Positions 1 to 6,925 of a stretch of DNA of 17,062 nucleotides are shown here, piece after piece (within the stretch, counting starts at the first letter, position 1; each line of letters starts with the position of its first letter). The translations under genes were made by a program, and so were the position numbers. The notes below the pieces were generated by a model. It did not search any database. It saw only the letters and a list, made by a program, of their open reading frames with translations, and was not told where the DNA came from. This DNA is from a bacterium TMED144 (lineage in GTDB: Bacteria > Fidelibacterota > Marinisomatia > Marinisomatales > TCS55), in assembly GCA_002170005.2 (NCBI GenBank), contig NHGT02000022.1, positions 32,777-49,838 on the forward strand, given 5' to 3'.

Positions 1-1671
1 TGGTCGATTGATCATAAGGTAATCGGCATTCAGTATGGCATTACTGCCCTTCTTTGGCTATTGGTAGGTTTTGGCCTAATGATGGTGATGAGGTATCAGC
101 TTGCTTACCCAGATACCCAAATTCCCTTTATTGGTTGGATTTTTGGAGAAGATAAGTTGCTTTTACCTGAAAAATACAATTCTTTGGGCGCAATGCATGG
201 AACCATAATGATCTTTTTAGGTGTAGTGCCCTTGGCATTTGGTGCTTTTGGTAACTATTTAGTTCCACTTCAGATTGGTGCTATAGATATGGCCTTTCCA
301 AGATTGAATGCGGCATCTTATTGGACATACTTTTTAGGTTCAATTATAATGGTAGTCGGGTTTTTCGTACCTGGCGGTGCAGCAAACTCTGGATGGACTT
401 CATATCCTCCTTTAGCTGATGTTGCAACTGCAGGTCAGACTGTCTGGTTGCTGGGTATGGTAATGTTAATTACTTCATCCTTATTGGGTTCGGTAAACAT
501 AATGGTCACAGTAATTCAATTAAGAGCTGAAGGTATGACTTGGTTCAGATTGCCAATTTTTGTTTGGACGCAGTTCATAACTGCTTTTTTGTTATTGCTT
601 GCATTTCCTCCGCTCGAAGCTGCAGGTATACTTCAATTGATGGATCGCTTAGCTGGTACTAGTTTTTTTCTTCCAACAGGTCTAGTGGTATCTGGTGAGG
701 TCCTAACCAATGCTGGGGGTGGTAGTCCATTGCTATGGCAGCATCTTTTTTGGTTCCTAGCTCATCCTGAAGTATATGTTTTAATTCTTCCCGCATTTGG
801 AATCATATCTGAAATAATTGCTAACAATACTAGAAAGCCTCTGAGTGGATATAAATCTTTAGTGTACGCGATGACTTTCCTCGGCTTTATGTCGTTTGTT
901 GTTTGGGCTCATCACATGTATTTAACAGGTATGGGAACAACTATGGGCGCATTTTTTCAAACAACAACGATGATCATATCTATTCCATCGGTAGTAATTC
1001 TAACGGCATTGCTCCTGTCATTGTGGGGAGGTTCGATTCGCTTTAATACACCCATGTTATTTGCGCTTGCTTTTTTACCCATGTTTGGAATAGGTGGTTT
1101 AACAGGTTTGCCTCTTGGTTTGGCTGCTGCAGATATTCATCTTCATGACACCTATTATGTAATTGGGCATTTTCATTATGTTGTTGCGCCTGGAACTCTT
1201 TTTGCTTTATTTGCTGGAGTTTATTTTTGGTTTCCTAAGGTGACCGGTAAAAGCTTGAACGAATCTTTAGGTAAATTACATTTTTATTTCTCCTTTATTT
1301 TTATGAATGGGGTATTTATGCCAATGTTCATTCAAGGTCTAGCCGGTGTATCAAGAAGACTCGCTGATGGCGGTCAAGCTTATGCGCACGCTGCTGATGT
1401 CATTTATTTAAATGAAATCATGTCTTGGTCCGCATGGTTATTAGGCATGGCTCAACTATTTTTTATCTCAAATGTAGTCTTAACATTATTTAAAGCGAGA
1501 ACTGGCGAGATTAACCCATGGAGCGCTACAACTATTGATTGGACAGAAACTTCATCACCTCCATTGGGTCACGGTAATTTTGAAAAAGTGCCGGTTGTAT
1601 ACAGAGGTCCGTACGAATACAGCGTACCTGGTTCCAAGATAGATTTTACCCCCCAAACTGAGAAAGGTTGA
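1..1671 (+). CDS. ctaD: Cytochrome c oxidase subunit I (5' partial)
   Basis: Catalytic subunit of a heme-copper terminal oxidase in the cytoplasmic membrane; it reduces O2 to water and pumps protons. The frame is open from base 1 (WSIDHKVIG...), a typical early subunit I sequence, so only a short N-terminus is missing; an internal TTG at 61 is not the start. In the 556 visible residues, H66 (AMHG) is a heme a ligand. H255 of HPEVY with H304 and H305 (WAHHM) bind CuB, and Y259 is the cross-linked Tyr. H390 and H392 (GHFHY) bind heme a3 and heme a. D96 (IDMAFPRLN) and E257 are the D-channel residues of A-family oxidases. Odd: the MIISIPSVVIL segment has Ile333 where classical A1 enzymes have the K-channel Lys (PTGIK). 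The HFHYVVAPGT ending belongs to a bacterial subgroup distinct from proteobacterial aa3. It is followed 2 bases later by subunit III. The family assignment is secure. Confidence 0.97.
   Translation, partial: WSIDHKVIGIQYGITALLWLLVGFGLMMVMRYQLAYPDTQIPFIGWIFGEDKLLLPEKYNSLGAMHGTIMIFLGVVPLAFGAFGNYLVPLQIGAIDMAFPRLNAASYWTYFLGSIIMVVGFFVPGGAANSGWTSYPPLADVATAGQTVWLLGMVMLITSSLLGSVNIMVTVIQLRAEGMTWFRLPIFVWTQFITAFLLLLAFPPLEAAGILQLMDRLAGTSFFLPTGLVVSGEVLTNAGGGSPLLWQHLFWFLAHPEVYVLILPAFGIISEIIANNTRKPLSGYKSLVYAMTFLGFMSFVVWAHHMYLTGMGTTMGAFFQTTTMIISIPSVVILTALLLSLWGGSIRFNTPMLFALAFLPMFGIGGLTGLPLGLAAADIHLHDTYYVIGHFHYVVAPGTLFALFAGVYFWFPKVTGKSLNESLGKLHFYFSFIFMNGVFMPMFIQGLAGVSRRLADGGQAYAHAADVIYLNEIMSWSAWLLGMAQLFFISNVVLTLFKARTGEINPWSATTIDWTETSSPPLGHGNFEKVPVVYRGPYEYSVPGSKIDFTPQTEKG
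1663..1667 (+). promoter_or_regulatory. Ribosome binding site of subunit III
   Basis: AAAGG inside the last codons of subunit I lies 6 bases before ATG 1674. It favours this ATG over the in-frame TTG at 1668 as the start of subunit III. Most other genes in the operon lack a clear Shine-Dalgarno site. Confidence 0.5.
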
Positions 1672-1673
1672 GG

Positions 1674-2264
1674 ATGGAGATTCCTTACGGAGTAAAAGAG
1701 CGTCCTGACACAGGCTTAAACAACGCAAAATTAGGAATTTGGTTGTTTCTTGCATCGGAAGTAATGCTATTTGGAGGTCTTTTTTCTGCCTATATTTTTT
1801 TAAGAACTGGTGTTGATGATTGGCCAATGGGATCTAAATATCTTGATGTAAAAATGGCTACACTAAATACTCTTTTCCTGATTACTTCCTCTGTTACCAT
1901 GGTGATGAGTTGGGCTTCTTTAAAACTTAATGATTTTAAAAAATTTAAATTATATGCTGGATCTACATTGCTTTTAGCTTGTGGGTTCCTCGTCATCAAG
2001 TATTTTGAATATTCATCAAAATTTAGCCATTCTTATTACCCCAGCACTGATAACTTTTTGGGCATCTATTTTACAATGACTGGTCTTCATGTCATTCATG
2101 TTATTGGAGGAATAGCGGTGATTGCGTTTCTTTTATTTCCGGGTGCCAAAATGTGGGAAACTGACCCTGAGAGGTTTACCAGCAGAATAGAAGTAACAGG
2201 CCTTTACTGGCATTTTGTAGACTTGGTTTGGATTTTTTTATTTCCAGTATTGTATTTGCTATAG
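1674..2264 (+). CDS. ctaE: Cytochrome c oxidase subunit III
   Basis: Integral membrane subunit III (CtaE/CoxC) of the oxidase; it stabilises subunit I and supports sustained proton uptake. At 196 residues it fits the short five-helix bacterial form. The family pattern is clear: LGIWLFLASEVMLFGGLFSAY near the N-terminus, FTMTGLHVIHVIGG in the middle, and TGLYWHFVDLVWIFLFPVLY at the C-terminus, including the conserved Glu, His and Asp positions. I chose ATG 1674, preceded by AAAGG, over TTG 1668, which would overlap the subunit I stop. It directly follows subunit I and precedes subunit IV by 15 bases. Confidence 0.96.
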   Translation: MEIPYGVKERPDTGLNNAKLGIWLFLASEVMLFGGLFSAYIFLRTGVDDWPMGSKYLDVKMATLNTLFLITSSVTMVMSWASLKLNDFKKFKLYAGSTLLLACGFLVIKYFEYSSKFSHSYYPSTDNFLGIYFTMTGLHVIHVIGGIAVIAFLLFPGAKMWETDPERFTSRIEVTGLYWHFVDLVWIFLFPVLYLL

Positions 2265-2279
2265 ATAAATGAGTACGCC

Positions 2280-2573
2280 ATGAAACCCGAAGAAGTAAAA
2301 CATCACGTCAAAATTTATCTTAATGTTTTTGTAGCATTGCTTTTTTTAACAGTTGTAACAGTAGGTATATCTTATATAGATATAGGTGTCGGTCCTGGTA
2401 TAGCCCTAGGTCTATTAGTAGCCAGCGTCAAAGGTTCGCTTGTTGCTTGTTACTTTATGCATCTATTAGATGAAAAAAAGACAATATTGTGGACTCTATT
2501 TGCTACAGTCATTTCTTTTATGATATTGATATTTGTTCCTTTAAGTTCAATGATTTCTAATGCAGGCTATTGA
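2280..2573 (+). CDS. Cytochrome c oxidase subunit IV (caa3/COX4_pro type)
   Basis: Small accessory subunit of the oxidase, 97 residues with three predicted membrane helices at about 14-33, 38-61 and 70-92. The KGSLVACYFMHLLDEKK loop is typical of the prokaryotic cytochrome C oxidase subunit IV family (CtaF/CoxD-like), which is unrelated to mitochondrial COX IV. The charged N-terminus with KHHVKIYLNVF is also typical. Its place right after subunit III is the usual one. The role is structural or stabilising and no catalytic residue is expected. The start has no good ribosome site, but the family's common MKPEE-VKHHVKIY pattern supports it. Confidence 0.92.
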   Translation: MKPEEVKHHVKIYLNVFVALLFLTVVTVGISYIDIGVGPGIALGLLVASVKGSLVACYFMHLLDEKKTILWTLFATVISFMILIFVPLSSMISNAGY

Positions 2574-2576
2574 TCT

Positions 2577-2756
2577 ATGTCATTAAAATCCTTTCACATT
2601 TTTTTTATCATAATTTGTGCATTACTCATGATCTTTGTTAGCAACTGGGCATTGAGCGAATCAATTCCTATTTTGATTGGCTCAGTGGTTTCTTTTTTTG
2701 TACTTATTTACTATGGTTATACCACCTTTCAAAAACTTAAGGCTTTACCTAAATGA
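2577..2756 (+). CDS. Small two-helix membrane protein in oxidase operon (59 aa)
   Basis: Unnamed small gene filling the space between subunit IV and the CxxC protein. It begins 3 bases after the subunit IV stop and ends in an ATGA overlap with the next start (2753-2756), which strongly suggests it is translated. The 59-residue product starts MSLKSFHIFFIIICALLMIF. It has two hydrophobic segments (about 5-24 and 30-50), a short polar turn (SNWALSES) and a basic end (FQKLKALPK), so both ends are probably cytoplasmic. It has no Cys and a single His (H7). I have an uncertain impression that similar MSLKxFH peptides occur in oxidase operons of other non-proteobacterial phyla. Possible roles are a small oxidase subunit or an assembly factor; neither is shown by the sequence. 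Confidence 0.75.
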   Translation: MSLKSFHIFFIIICALLMIFVSNWALSESIPILIGSVVSFFVLIYYGYTTFQKLKALPK

Positions 2757-3004
2757 AGTTTCGCTTGATAATATCCATTCTAGTTTTAACCATGATTTAC
2801 CCTGAAACTTTGCAAGCCTGCGCTACATGCTTTGGTGATCCCGATGCATTGGCTACAAAAGGAATGAACAAAGCTATTGCTGCCATGTTGGGTGTGACTG
2901 GCGGTGTCCTAGGTGGCTTTGGCTCATTAATATTTGTTTTAAGAAAGCGAGCTATAAATTATTCCGATAAAATTCAATCTAATCAAATAAAAGAAGAAGA
3001 ATAG
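2753..3004 (+). CDS. Exported CxxC single-pass membrane protein of oxidase operon
   Basis: 83-residue protein of unknown function. Residues 1-22 look like a signal peptide or first membrane helix (KFR then a hydrophobic run ending in LQA). The mature part would begin at C23, giving C23-A-T-C26 followed by FGDPDALATKGMN. A Gly-rich membrane helix follows at about 41-63 (AMLGVTGGVLGGFGSLIFVL), then RKRA and a charged tail rich in Lys and Glu. The CxxC would therefore sit at the outer membrane face next to the helix. It overlaps the preceding small gene by ATGA and is followed after 6 bases by subunit II, the CuA subunit. Copper or thiol handling during CuA or CuB assembly is a reasonable inference. 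LQAC resembles a lipobox but has Gln at -2, so a lipoprotein is less likely. Confidence 0.8.
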   Translation: MKFRLIISILVLTMIYPETLQACATCFGDPDALATKGMNKAIAAMLGVTGGVLGGFGSLIFVLRKRAINYSDKIQSNQIKEEE

Positions 3005-3010
3005 CCTTAT

Positions 3011-3850
3011 ATGCTAGAAATTTTAAGAAAGCTTGGTCTCCCATCAGTATCCGCCTCTACACAAGGGCCAGCTATTGATAATATCATTTCAATGGTTCAT
3101 TGGTTAATGCTTGTCCTGTTTGTAGGATGGGGAATTTTCTTTATTTATACACTTCTCAGATTTAGGGAGTCAAAGAATCCAAAAGCTGAATATGGAGGTA
3201 TAAAAAATCACTATTCATCTTATGCTGAAGCAGGGGTCGCATTAATCGAGATTGCGCTTTTATTCGGTTTTGCCTTCCCCATTTGGGCTAGCAGGATAAA
3301 TGATGTTCCTCAAGGCCCAGATACTGTACAAATTAGAGTCATTGGTCAACAATTCGCTTGGAACATTCATTACCCAGGTGACGATGGAGTTTTTGGAAAA
3401 ACAGATGTTAATTTAGTCAACGAGCAAGACAATCCTATCGGTATAGATCGATCAGATAATTTTGCCAAGGATGACATTTGGACCATCAACCAATTGCACA
3501 TCCCTGTTAATACTCCTGTAAATATCCTTCTTTCAACAAAGGATGTAATTCATAATTTTAAATTGCCTGAACTGCGAGTTTCTCAAGATGCAATATCAGG
3601 AATGCAAATCCCTGTCTGGTTTGAAGCTACAATGACCAGCGAAGAATTTCTTGAGCAAAGCGTTGGAACTGGTAGAGAAGGTAAAGGATTTCAAATTGCA
3701 TGCGCGCAATTATGTGGTCTAGGACATTCTAAAATGGTTGGATATATGACTGTTCACGATGATGTAGGTTATGCTAATTGGCTTGAAGAGCAAAAAGAAT
3801 ATTTGCTTGAAGAAGAAGAAGAAGATGACTGGGGTGATGACGAATGGTAG
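3011..3850 (+). CDS. ctaC: Cytochrome c oxidase subunit II (CuA)
   Basis: Subunit II takes electrons from cytochrome c through the binuclear CuA centre and passes them to subunit I. Of 279 residues, two N-terminal membrane helices lie at about 23-46 and 73-95, followed by a periplasmic cupredoxin domain. The CuA ligands are all present: H181 (DVIHNF), C231, Q233 (backbone-carbonyl position, often Glu), C235, H239 and M242. The aromatic electron-entry segment is GQQFAWNIHYPG. There is no fused cytochrome c domain, so a separate cytochrome c should be the donor. The C-terminus is strongly acidic: five tandem GAA codons (E267-E271), then DDWGDDEW. It lies downstream of subunits I, III and IV instead of first, which is unusual. 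The start lacks a strong ribosome site. Confidence 0.97.
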   Translation: MLEILRKLGLPSVSASTQGPAIDNIISMVHWLMLVLFVGWGIFFIYTLLRFRESKNPKAEYGGIKNHYSSYAEAGVALIEIALLFGFAFPIWASRINDVPQGPDTVQIRVIGQQFAWNIHYPGDDGVFGKTDVNLVNEQDNPIGIDRSDNFAKDDIWTINQLHIPVNTPVNILLSTKDVIHNFKLPELRVSQDAISGMQIPVWFEATMTSEEFLEQSVGTGREGKGFQIACAQLCGLGHSKMVGYMTVHDDVGYANWLEEQKEYLLEEEEEDDWGDDEW

Positions 3851-3904
3851 TCTTCGCTATTAATTAAACCCGCTCTTTCTTTTGCCATTATTATATTTTT
3901 TATT

Positions 3905-4891
3905 ATGATTTTGATAAGTACTTCATTCTTAAGAAAATTCTCTAAAATTGTTGTTTTTAGTACACTATTTTTAATTTTTTTAGGAGCTTTGATAAAAAGC
4001 CATGAAGTTGGCTTGTCCGTTCCTGATTGGCCTTCAAGTTATGGATATAATATGTTCACATTTCCTATCTCACAATGGGTTGGAGGCATTTTCTATGAAC
4101 ATGGCCATCGATTATTTGCAACTTTAGTAGGTTTTCTAACTTTATCTCAATCATTGCTCATAGCATTCTCCAGTCAACCTCTTTGGTTAAAAAAAACAGC
4201 TTTTTTGGCACTTTTTCTTGTAATTCTTCAAGGTATGCTTGGTGGTATTACTGTACTTTTTTATCTTCCTCCCTTAGTTTCTATGGCACATGGAGTTTTG
4301 GCACAAACTTTTTTTGTTATAACTATATTTATAGCTTATTCATTATCCAATGCGCGCTCTAATAAAAATGATAAAAAATATAGTAAAGAATTAAAAAATA
4401 ATGCTCTCTTATTTTGCGGTTTAATCTATGCTCAACTTATTCTCGGTGCGCTGATGAGACATACTGCTTCTGGTCTAGCGATTCCAGATTTTCCAACCGT
4501 GGGGGGTCAATGGTTGCCAACTTTTTCGGATGAGATGATGAATAATATAAATGTTATACTATTTGAAAATGATCTAGATCTTGTTGTTCGAGCACAATCT
4601 TTGATTCATTTTTTGCATAGGTTGGGAGCAGTTGTTGTATCATCATTTCTGATATATTTTTTTGTATATTATAGAAGTTATTTTAATCATGATAGGCTGA
4701 GTTCAAAAATTTTTAATTTGATTATATTTGTTATAGTAATTCAAGTTGTACTGGGTGTTTCAACCGTTATGTCACAAAAAGCACCGTTTATTGCAAGTTT
4801 TCATGTTGTAACTGGAGCTGCATTACTTGGACTAAGTGTTCTATTGTATTTGAATTTAATACCTAACGAATTAAGACGCAGAGCGTTATGA
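3905..4891 (+). CDS. ctaA: Heme A synthase (COX15/CtaA family)
   Basis: Integral membrane enzyme that oxidises the C8 methyl of heme O to a formyl group, giving heme A for the oxidase. It has 328 residues and about eight helices in two homologous halves. LGALIKSHEVGLSVPDWP and ASGLAIPDFPTVGGQWLP are the paired signature segments. The heme-binding histidines sit in EHGHR (H66, H68), MAHG (H129), IHFLHR (H235, H238) and SFHVVTG (H300). ATG 3905 is the only plausible start: the frame is open back to the subunit II stop but contains no other start codon. There is no ribosome site, and the 54 bases upstream are AT-rich. The stop overlaps the heme O synthase start as ATGA. Confidence 0.95.
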   Translation: MILISTSFLRKFSKIVVFSTLFLIFLGALIKSHEVGLSVPDWPSSYGYNMFTFPISQWVGGIFYEHGHRLFATLVGFLTLSQSLLIAFSSQPLWLKKTAFLALFLVILQGMLGGITVLFYLPPLVSMAHGVLAQTFFVITIFIAYSLSNARSNKNDKKYSKELKNNALLFCGLIYAQLILGALMRHTASGLAIPDFPTVGGQWLPTFSDEMMNNINVILFENDLDLVVRAQSLIHFLHRLGAVVVSSFLIYFFVYYRSYFNHDRLSSKIFNLIIFVIVIQVVLGVSTVMSQKAPFIASFHVVTGAALLGLSVLLYLNLIPNELRRRAL

Positions 4892-5775
4892 GGTTAAGTA
4901 AACCCCCTGCCATTTCTTTATCTAGCAAAATTGCCGAATTAAGTAAACTAAATATTTTATCACTTGTTCTCGTAGCGACTTTTTTGGGTTTTTATTTAGG
5001 CAGTAATGGCGAAATGGAATATAACAAGCTATTGATAACTTTATTAGGAACAGCGCTCACCGCAGCAGGCTCAGGTTCTCTTAATCACTATCTGGAAAGA
5101 GATGCTGATAAAAAAATGGACCGTACTCGTAATAGACCTTTGCCCTCTGGAACCCTCACACCTTTATTCGCTGTTTTATATGGTATGGCATTAGTCGTTA
5201 TTGGAAGTATTACGCTTGCATATTTCGTCAATTTATTGACCGGTTTTTTATCCTTGTTAACTGCTTTTTTGTATATAGTTGTCTATACACCACTAAAAAA
5301 AATTACTTGGCTAAATACATCCATTGGTTCAATTCCCGGTGCTTTACCTATTATTGGTGGATGGACAGCTGCAAGTGATAGTATTGGTCCTATGGCATTG
5401 GTCTTGTTTGGTATTATGTATCTATGGCAGCATCCTCACTTTTATGCTATTGCTTGGCTTTGCAAAAATGACTACGCTAAAGCTAATTTTAAAATGCTGC
5501 CTGTAATTGAGGAATCTGGATCACGAACCATGAGACAGATATTTTGGCATCTTCTTTTAATGATACCTCTAAGTTTTCTCCCTTTCATTCAAGGCAATCT
5601 TGGTATAATTTATTTAGTTGGTGTAACAATAATAACATTTATCTTTTTTCTGTCCGCATTACCTTTAGCAAAAGATAGATCTAGTAAAAGCGCATTGCTT
5701 TTACTAAAAGCATCTGTTTTATATTTACCTGTATTACTATTTATAATAATCATTGATAAAGGGTTGGGATCATGA
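4888..5775 (+). CDS. ctaB: Protoheme IX farnesyltransferase (heme O synthase)
   Basis: UbiA-superfamily membrane prenyltransferase (CtaB/COX10/CyoE) that transfers farnesyl diphosphate to the vinyl group of heme B, making heme O, the substrate of the preceding gene's product. Its 295 residues match the family. The first Asp-rich site is N66...D72-x-D74...D78 in NHYLERDADKKMDRTRNRPL. The second conserved loop is YTPLKKITWLNTSIGSIPGA, followed by LWQHPHFYAIAW and KMLPV, which are typical of heme O synthases. About eight or nine membrane helices are predicted. It is translationally coupled at both ends through ATGA overlaps (4888-4891 and 5772-5775). Confidence 0.97.
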   Translation: MRLSKPPAISLSSKIAELSKLNILSLVLVATFLGFYLGSNGEMEYNKLLITLLGTALTAAGSGSLNHYLERDADKKMDRTRNRPLPSGTLTPLFAVLYGMALVVIGSITLAYFVNLLTGFLSLLTAFLYIVVYTPLKKITWLNTSIGSIPGALPIIGGWTAASDSIGPMALVLFGIMYLWQHPHFYAIAWLCKNDYAKANFKMLPVIEESGSRTMRQIFWHLLLMIPLSFLPFIQGNLGIIYLVGVTIITFIFFLSALPLAKDRSSKSALLLLKASVLYLPVLLFIIIIDKGLGS

Positions 5776-6356
5776 GTAGAAAAATTAGATTTACTATTTA
5801 TGGTATAGTTGCATTATTTATTGCAGTAACATATTTATTTAATAAATCTGAATCGTTTGCAAAGCTTCCTTTAATTGGAAAAGTTCCTAGCTTTACACTT
5901 GTAGATAGTGAGAATAAAAATATTACCAAAGAAGATTTAATCGACAAAGTGTGGGTCGCTGATTTTATTTTTACAACTTGTCAAGGAGCATGTCCAGTCA
6001 TGACGGGTAATATGAATATTTTGCATAAATCTTTTAAATCAAATAATGACGTCAGAACAGTTTCAATTTCAGTTTATCCTGAATATGACACACCGGAGGT
6101 ATTGACTAATTATGCCTCACAGTACGATGCTAATATAGATAGATGGCATTTTCTTACAGGGCCTGAAGAATCCATAAAAAAAATAATTAAAGATGGTTTT
6201 AAAATTGGAGATTATGAAGATATCATTTTTCATAGTGAAAAATTTGCATTAGTTGATAGAAATGGCAATATCAGAGGTTATTATAATGGAATGAAAACAG
6301 AAGAGATGTCACAATTGAAAAAAGATATTAAAAAGTTATTATCTGAGAAAGCATGA
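5772..6356 (+). CDS. Sco1/SenC copper chaperone
   Basis: Membrane-anchored thioredoxin-fold protein that delivers copper to, or reduces, the CuA site of subunit II. It has 194 residues. A single N-terminal helix at about 7-23 anchors a periplasmic domain. The copper ligands are C70 and C74 in FTTCQGACPVMT and H154 in FHSEKFALVD. The SVYPEYDTPEVL and WHFLTGPEE segments are typical of Sco proteins. It sits between heme O synthase and DUF420, coupled by ATGA overlaps on both sides. A downstream DUF420 neighbour is an arrangement I associate with Bacteroidetes oxidase loci. Confidence 0.95.
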   Translation: MSRKIRFTIYGIVALFIAVTYLFNKSESFAKLPLIGKVPSFTLVDSENKNITKEDLIDKVWVADFIFTTCQGACPVMTGNMNILHKSFKSNNDVRTVSISVYPEYDTPEVLTNYASQYDANIDRWHFLTGPEESIKKIIKDGFKIGDYEDIIFHSEKFALVDRNGNIRGYYNGMKTEEMSQLKKDIKKLLSEKA

Positions 6357-6871
6357 ACAATAACGATAGTTTTTGGCTGAGAATAATCTATGTTATTTCA
6401 ATAGTTATCTCAGGTGCTGTTGCTTTTTTAATTTTAGGGCCAAGACCCGAGGGAATTGAAGGCTCTCTTGATGTCTCGGGTTTACCCTTAGTTAATGCTT
6501 CATTAAATCTTGTTACGACTGTCCTTTTGATTCTAGGTCTTTTCCTAATTTTAAATAAAAAAAGAGCACTACACAAAAATGTAATGCTAACCTCATTTGG
6601 TACTTCTGCGGCATTTTTAGTTAGTTATATTATATATCATTGGTTCAAATCTGGACCAAAAAAATATATTGGAGAATATCCCGAAATGTATTTCTTCATT
6701 CTAATAACTCACATTATCCTAGCCGCTATAATTATACCCTTAGCCTTGATAACGCTATATAGAGGCTGGACAAATAGCCTTCCAAAGCATAAGAAAATAG
6801 CTCGCATAACTATGCCAATTTGGCTTTATGTTTCTGTTACAGGTGTAGTAATTTATGTAATGTTGTACTAG
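6353..6871 (+). CDS. DUF420 membrane protein (CtaM/YozB-like oxidase assembly factor)
   Basis: 172-residue protein with five predicted membrane helices. It matches the DUF420 family by its central DVSGLPLVNASLNLVTTVLL, HKNVMLTSFGTSAAFLVSYI and LITHIILAAIIIPLALITLY segments. Four histidines (H74, H96, H120, H146) fall in or near the helices, and such residues could bind heme or copper. DUF420 proteins of Firmicutes (CtaM/YozB) are needed for active aa3/caa3 oxidases, so a role in CuB or heme insertion fits, especially as no CtaG/Cox11 gene is seen in the window. It overlaps the Sco gene by ATGA and ends the oxidase operon; the next gene starts 54 bases later. Confidence 0.9.
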   Translation: MNNNDSFWLRIIYVISIVISGAVAFLILGPRPEGIEGSLDVSGLPLVNASLNLVTTVLLILGLFLILNKKRALHKNVMLTSFGTSAAFLVSYIIYHWFKSGPKKYIGEYPEMYFFILITHIILAAIIIPLALITLYRGWTNSLPKHKKIARITMPIWLYVSVTGVVIYVMLY

Positions 6872-6925
6872 AAATAGTTTATTCATTACATTTCACAGAA
6901 CATTATCAATTAATTAGAGAATAGT

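Noticed and set aside
1555..1999. Open frames on the - strand across the subunit I/III junction.
   Set aside because: They overlap strongly conserved oxidase genes and show no recognisable protein features.
2810..2835. Lipobox reading of LQAC in the 83-residue CxxC protein.
   Set aside because: Gln at -2 is unusual for a lipobox and the Cys is half of a CxxC, so a normal signal peptide or anchor is as likely.
3882..3907. TTGCCA and TATTAT as a promoter ahead of heme A synthase.
   Set aside because: Spacing is about 13 bases, too short, and such matches are expected by chance in this AT-rich gap.
6872..6925. Promoter or terminator in the 54-base gap between DUF420 and the HD-GYP gene.
   Set aside because: The stretch is AT-rich, but I see no convincing hairpin and no well-spaced -35/-10 pair, although an operon boundary is plausible here.
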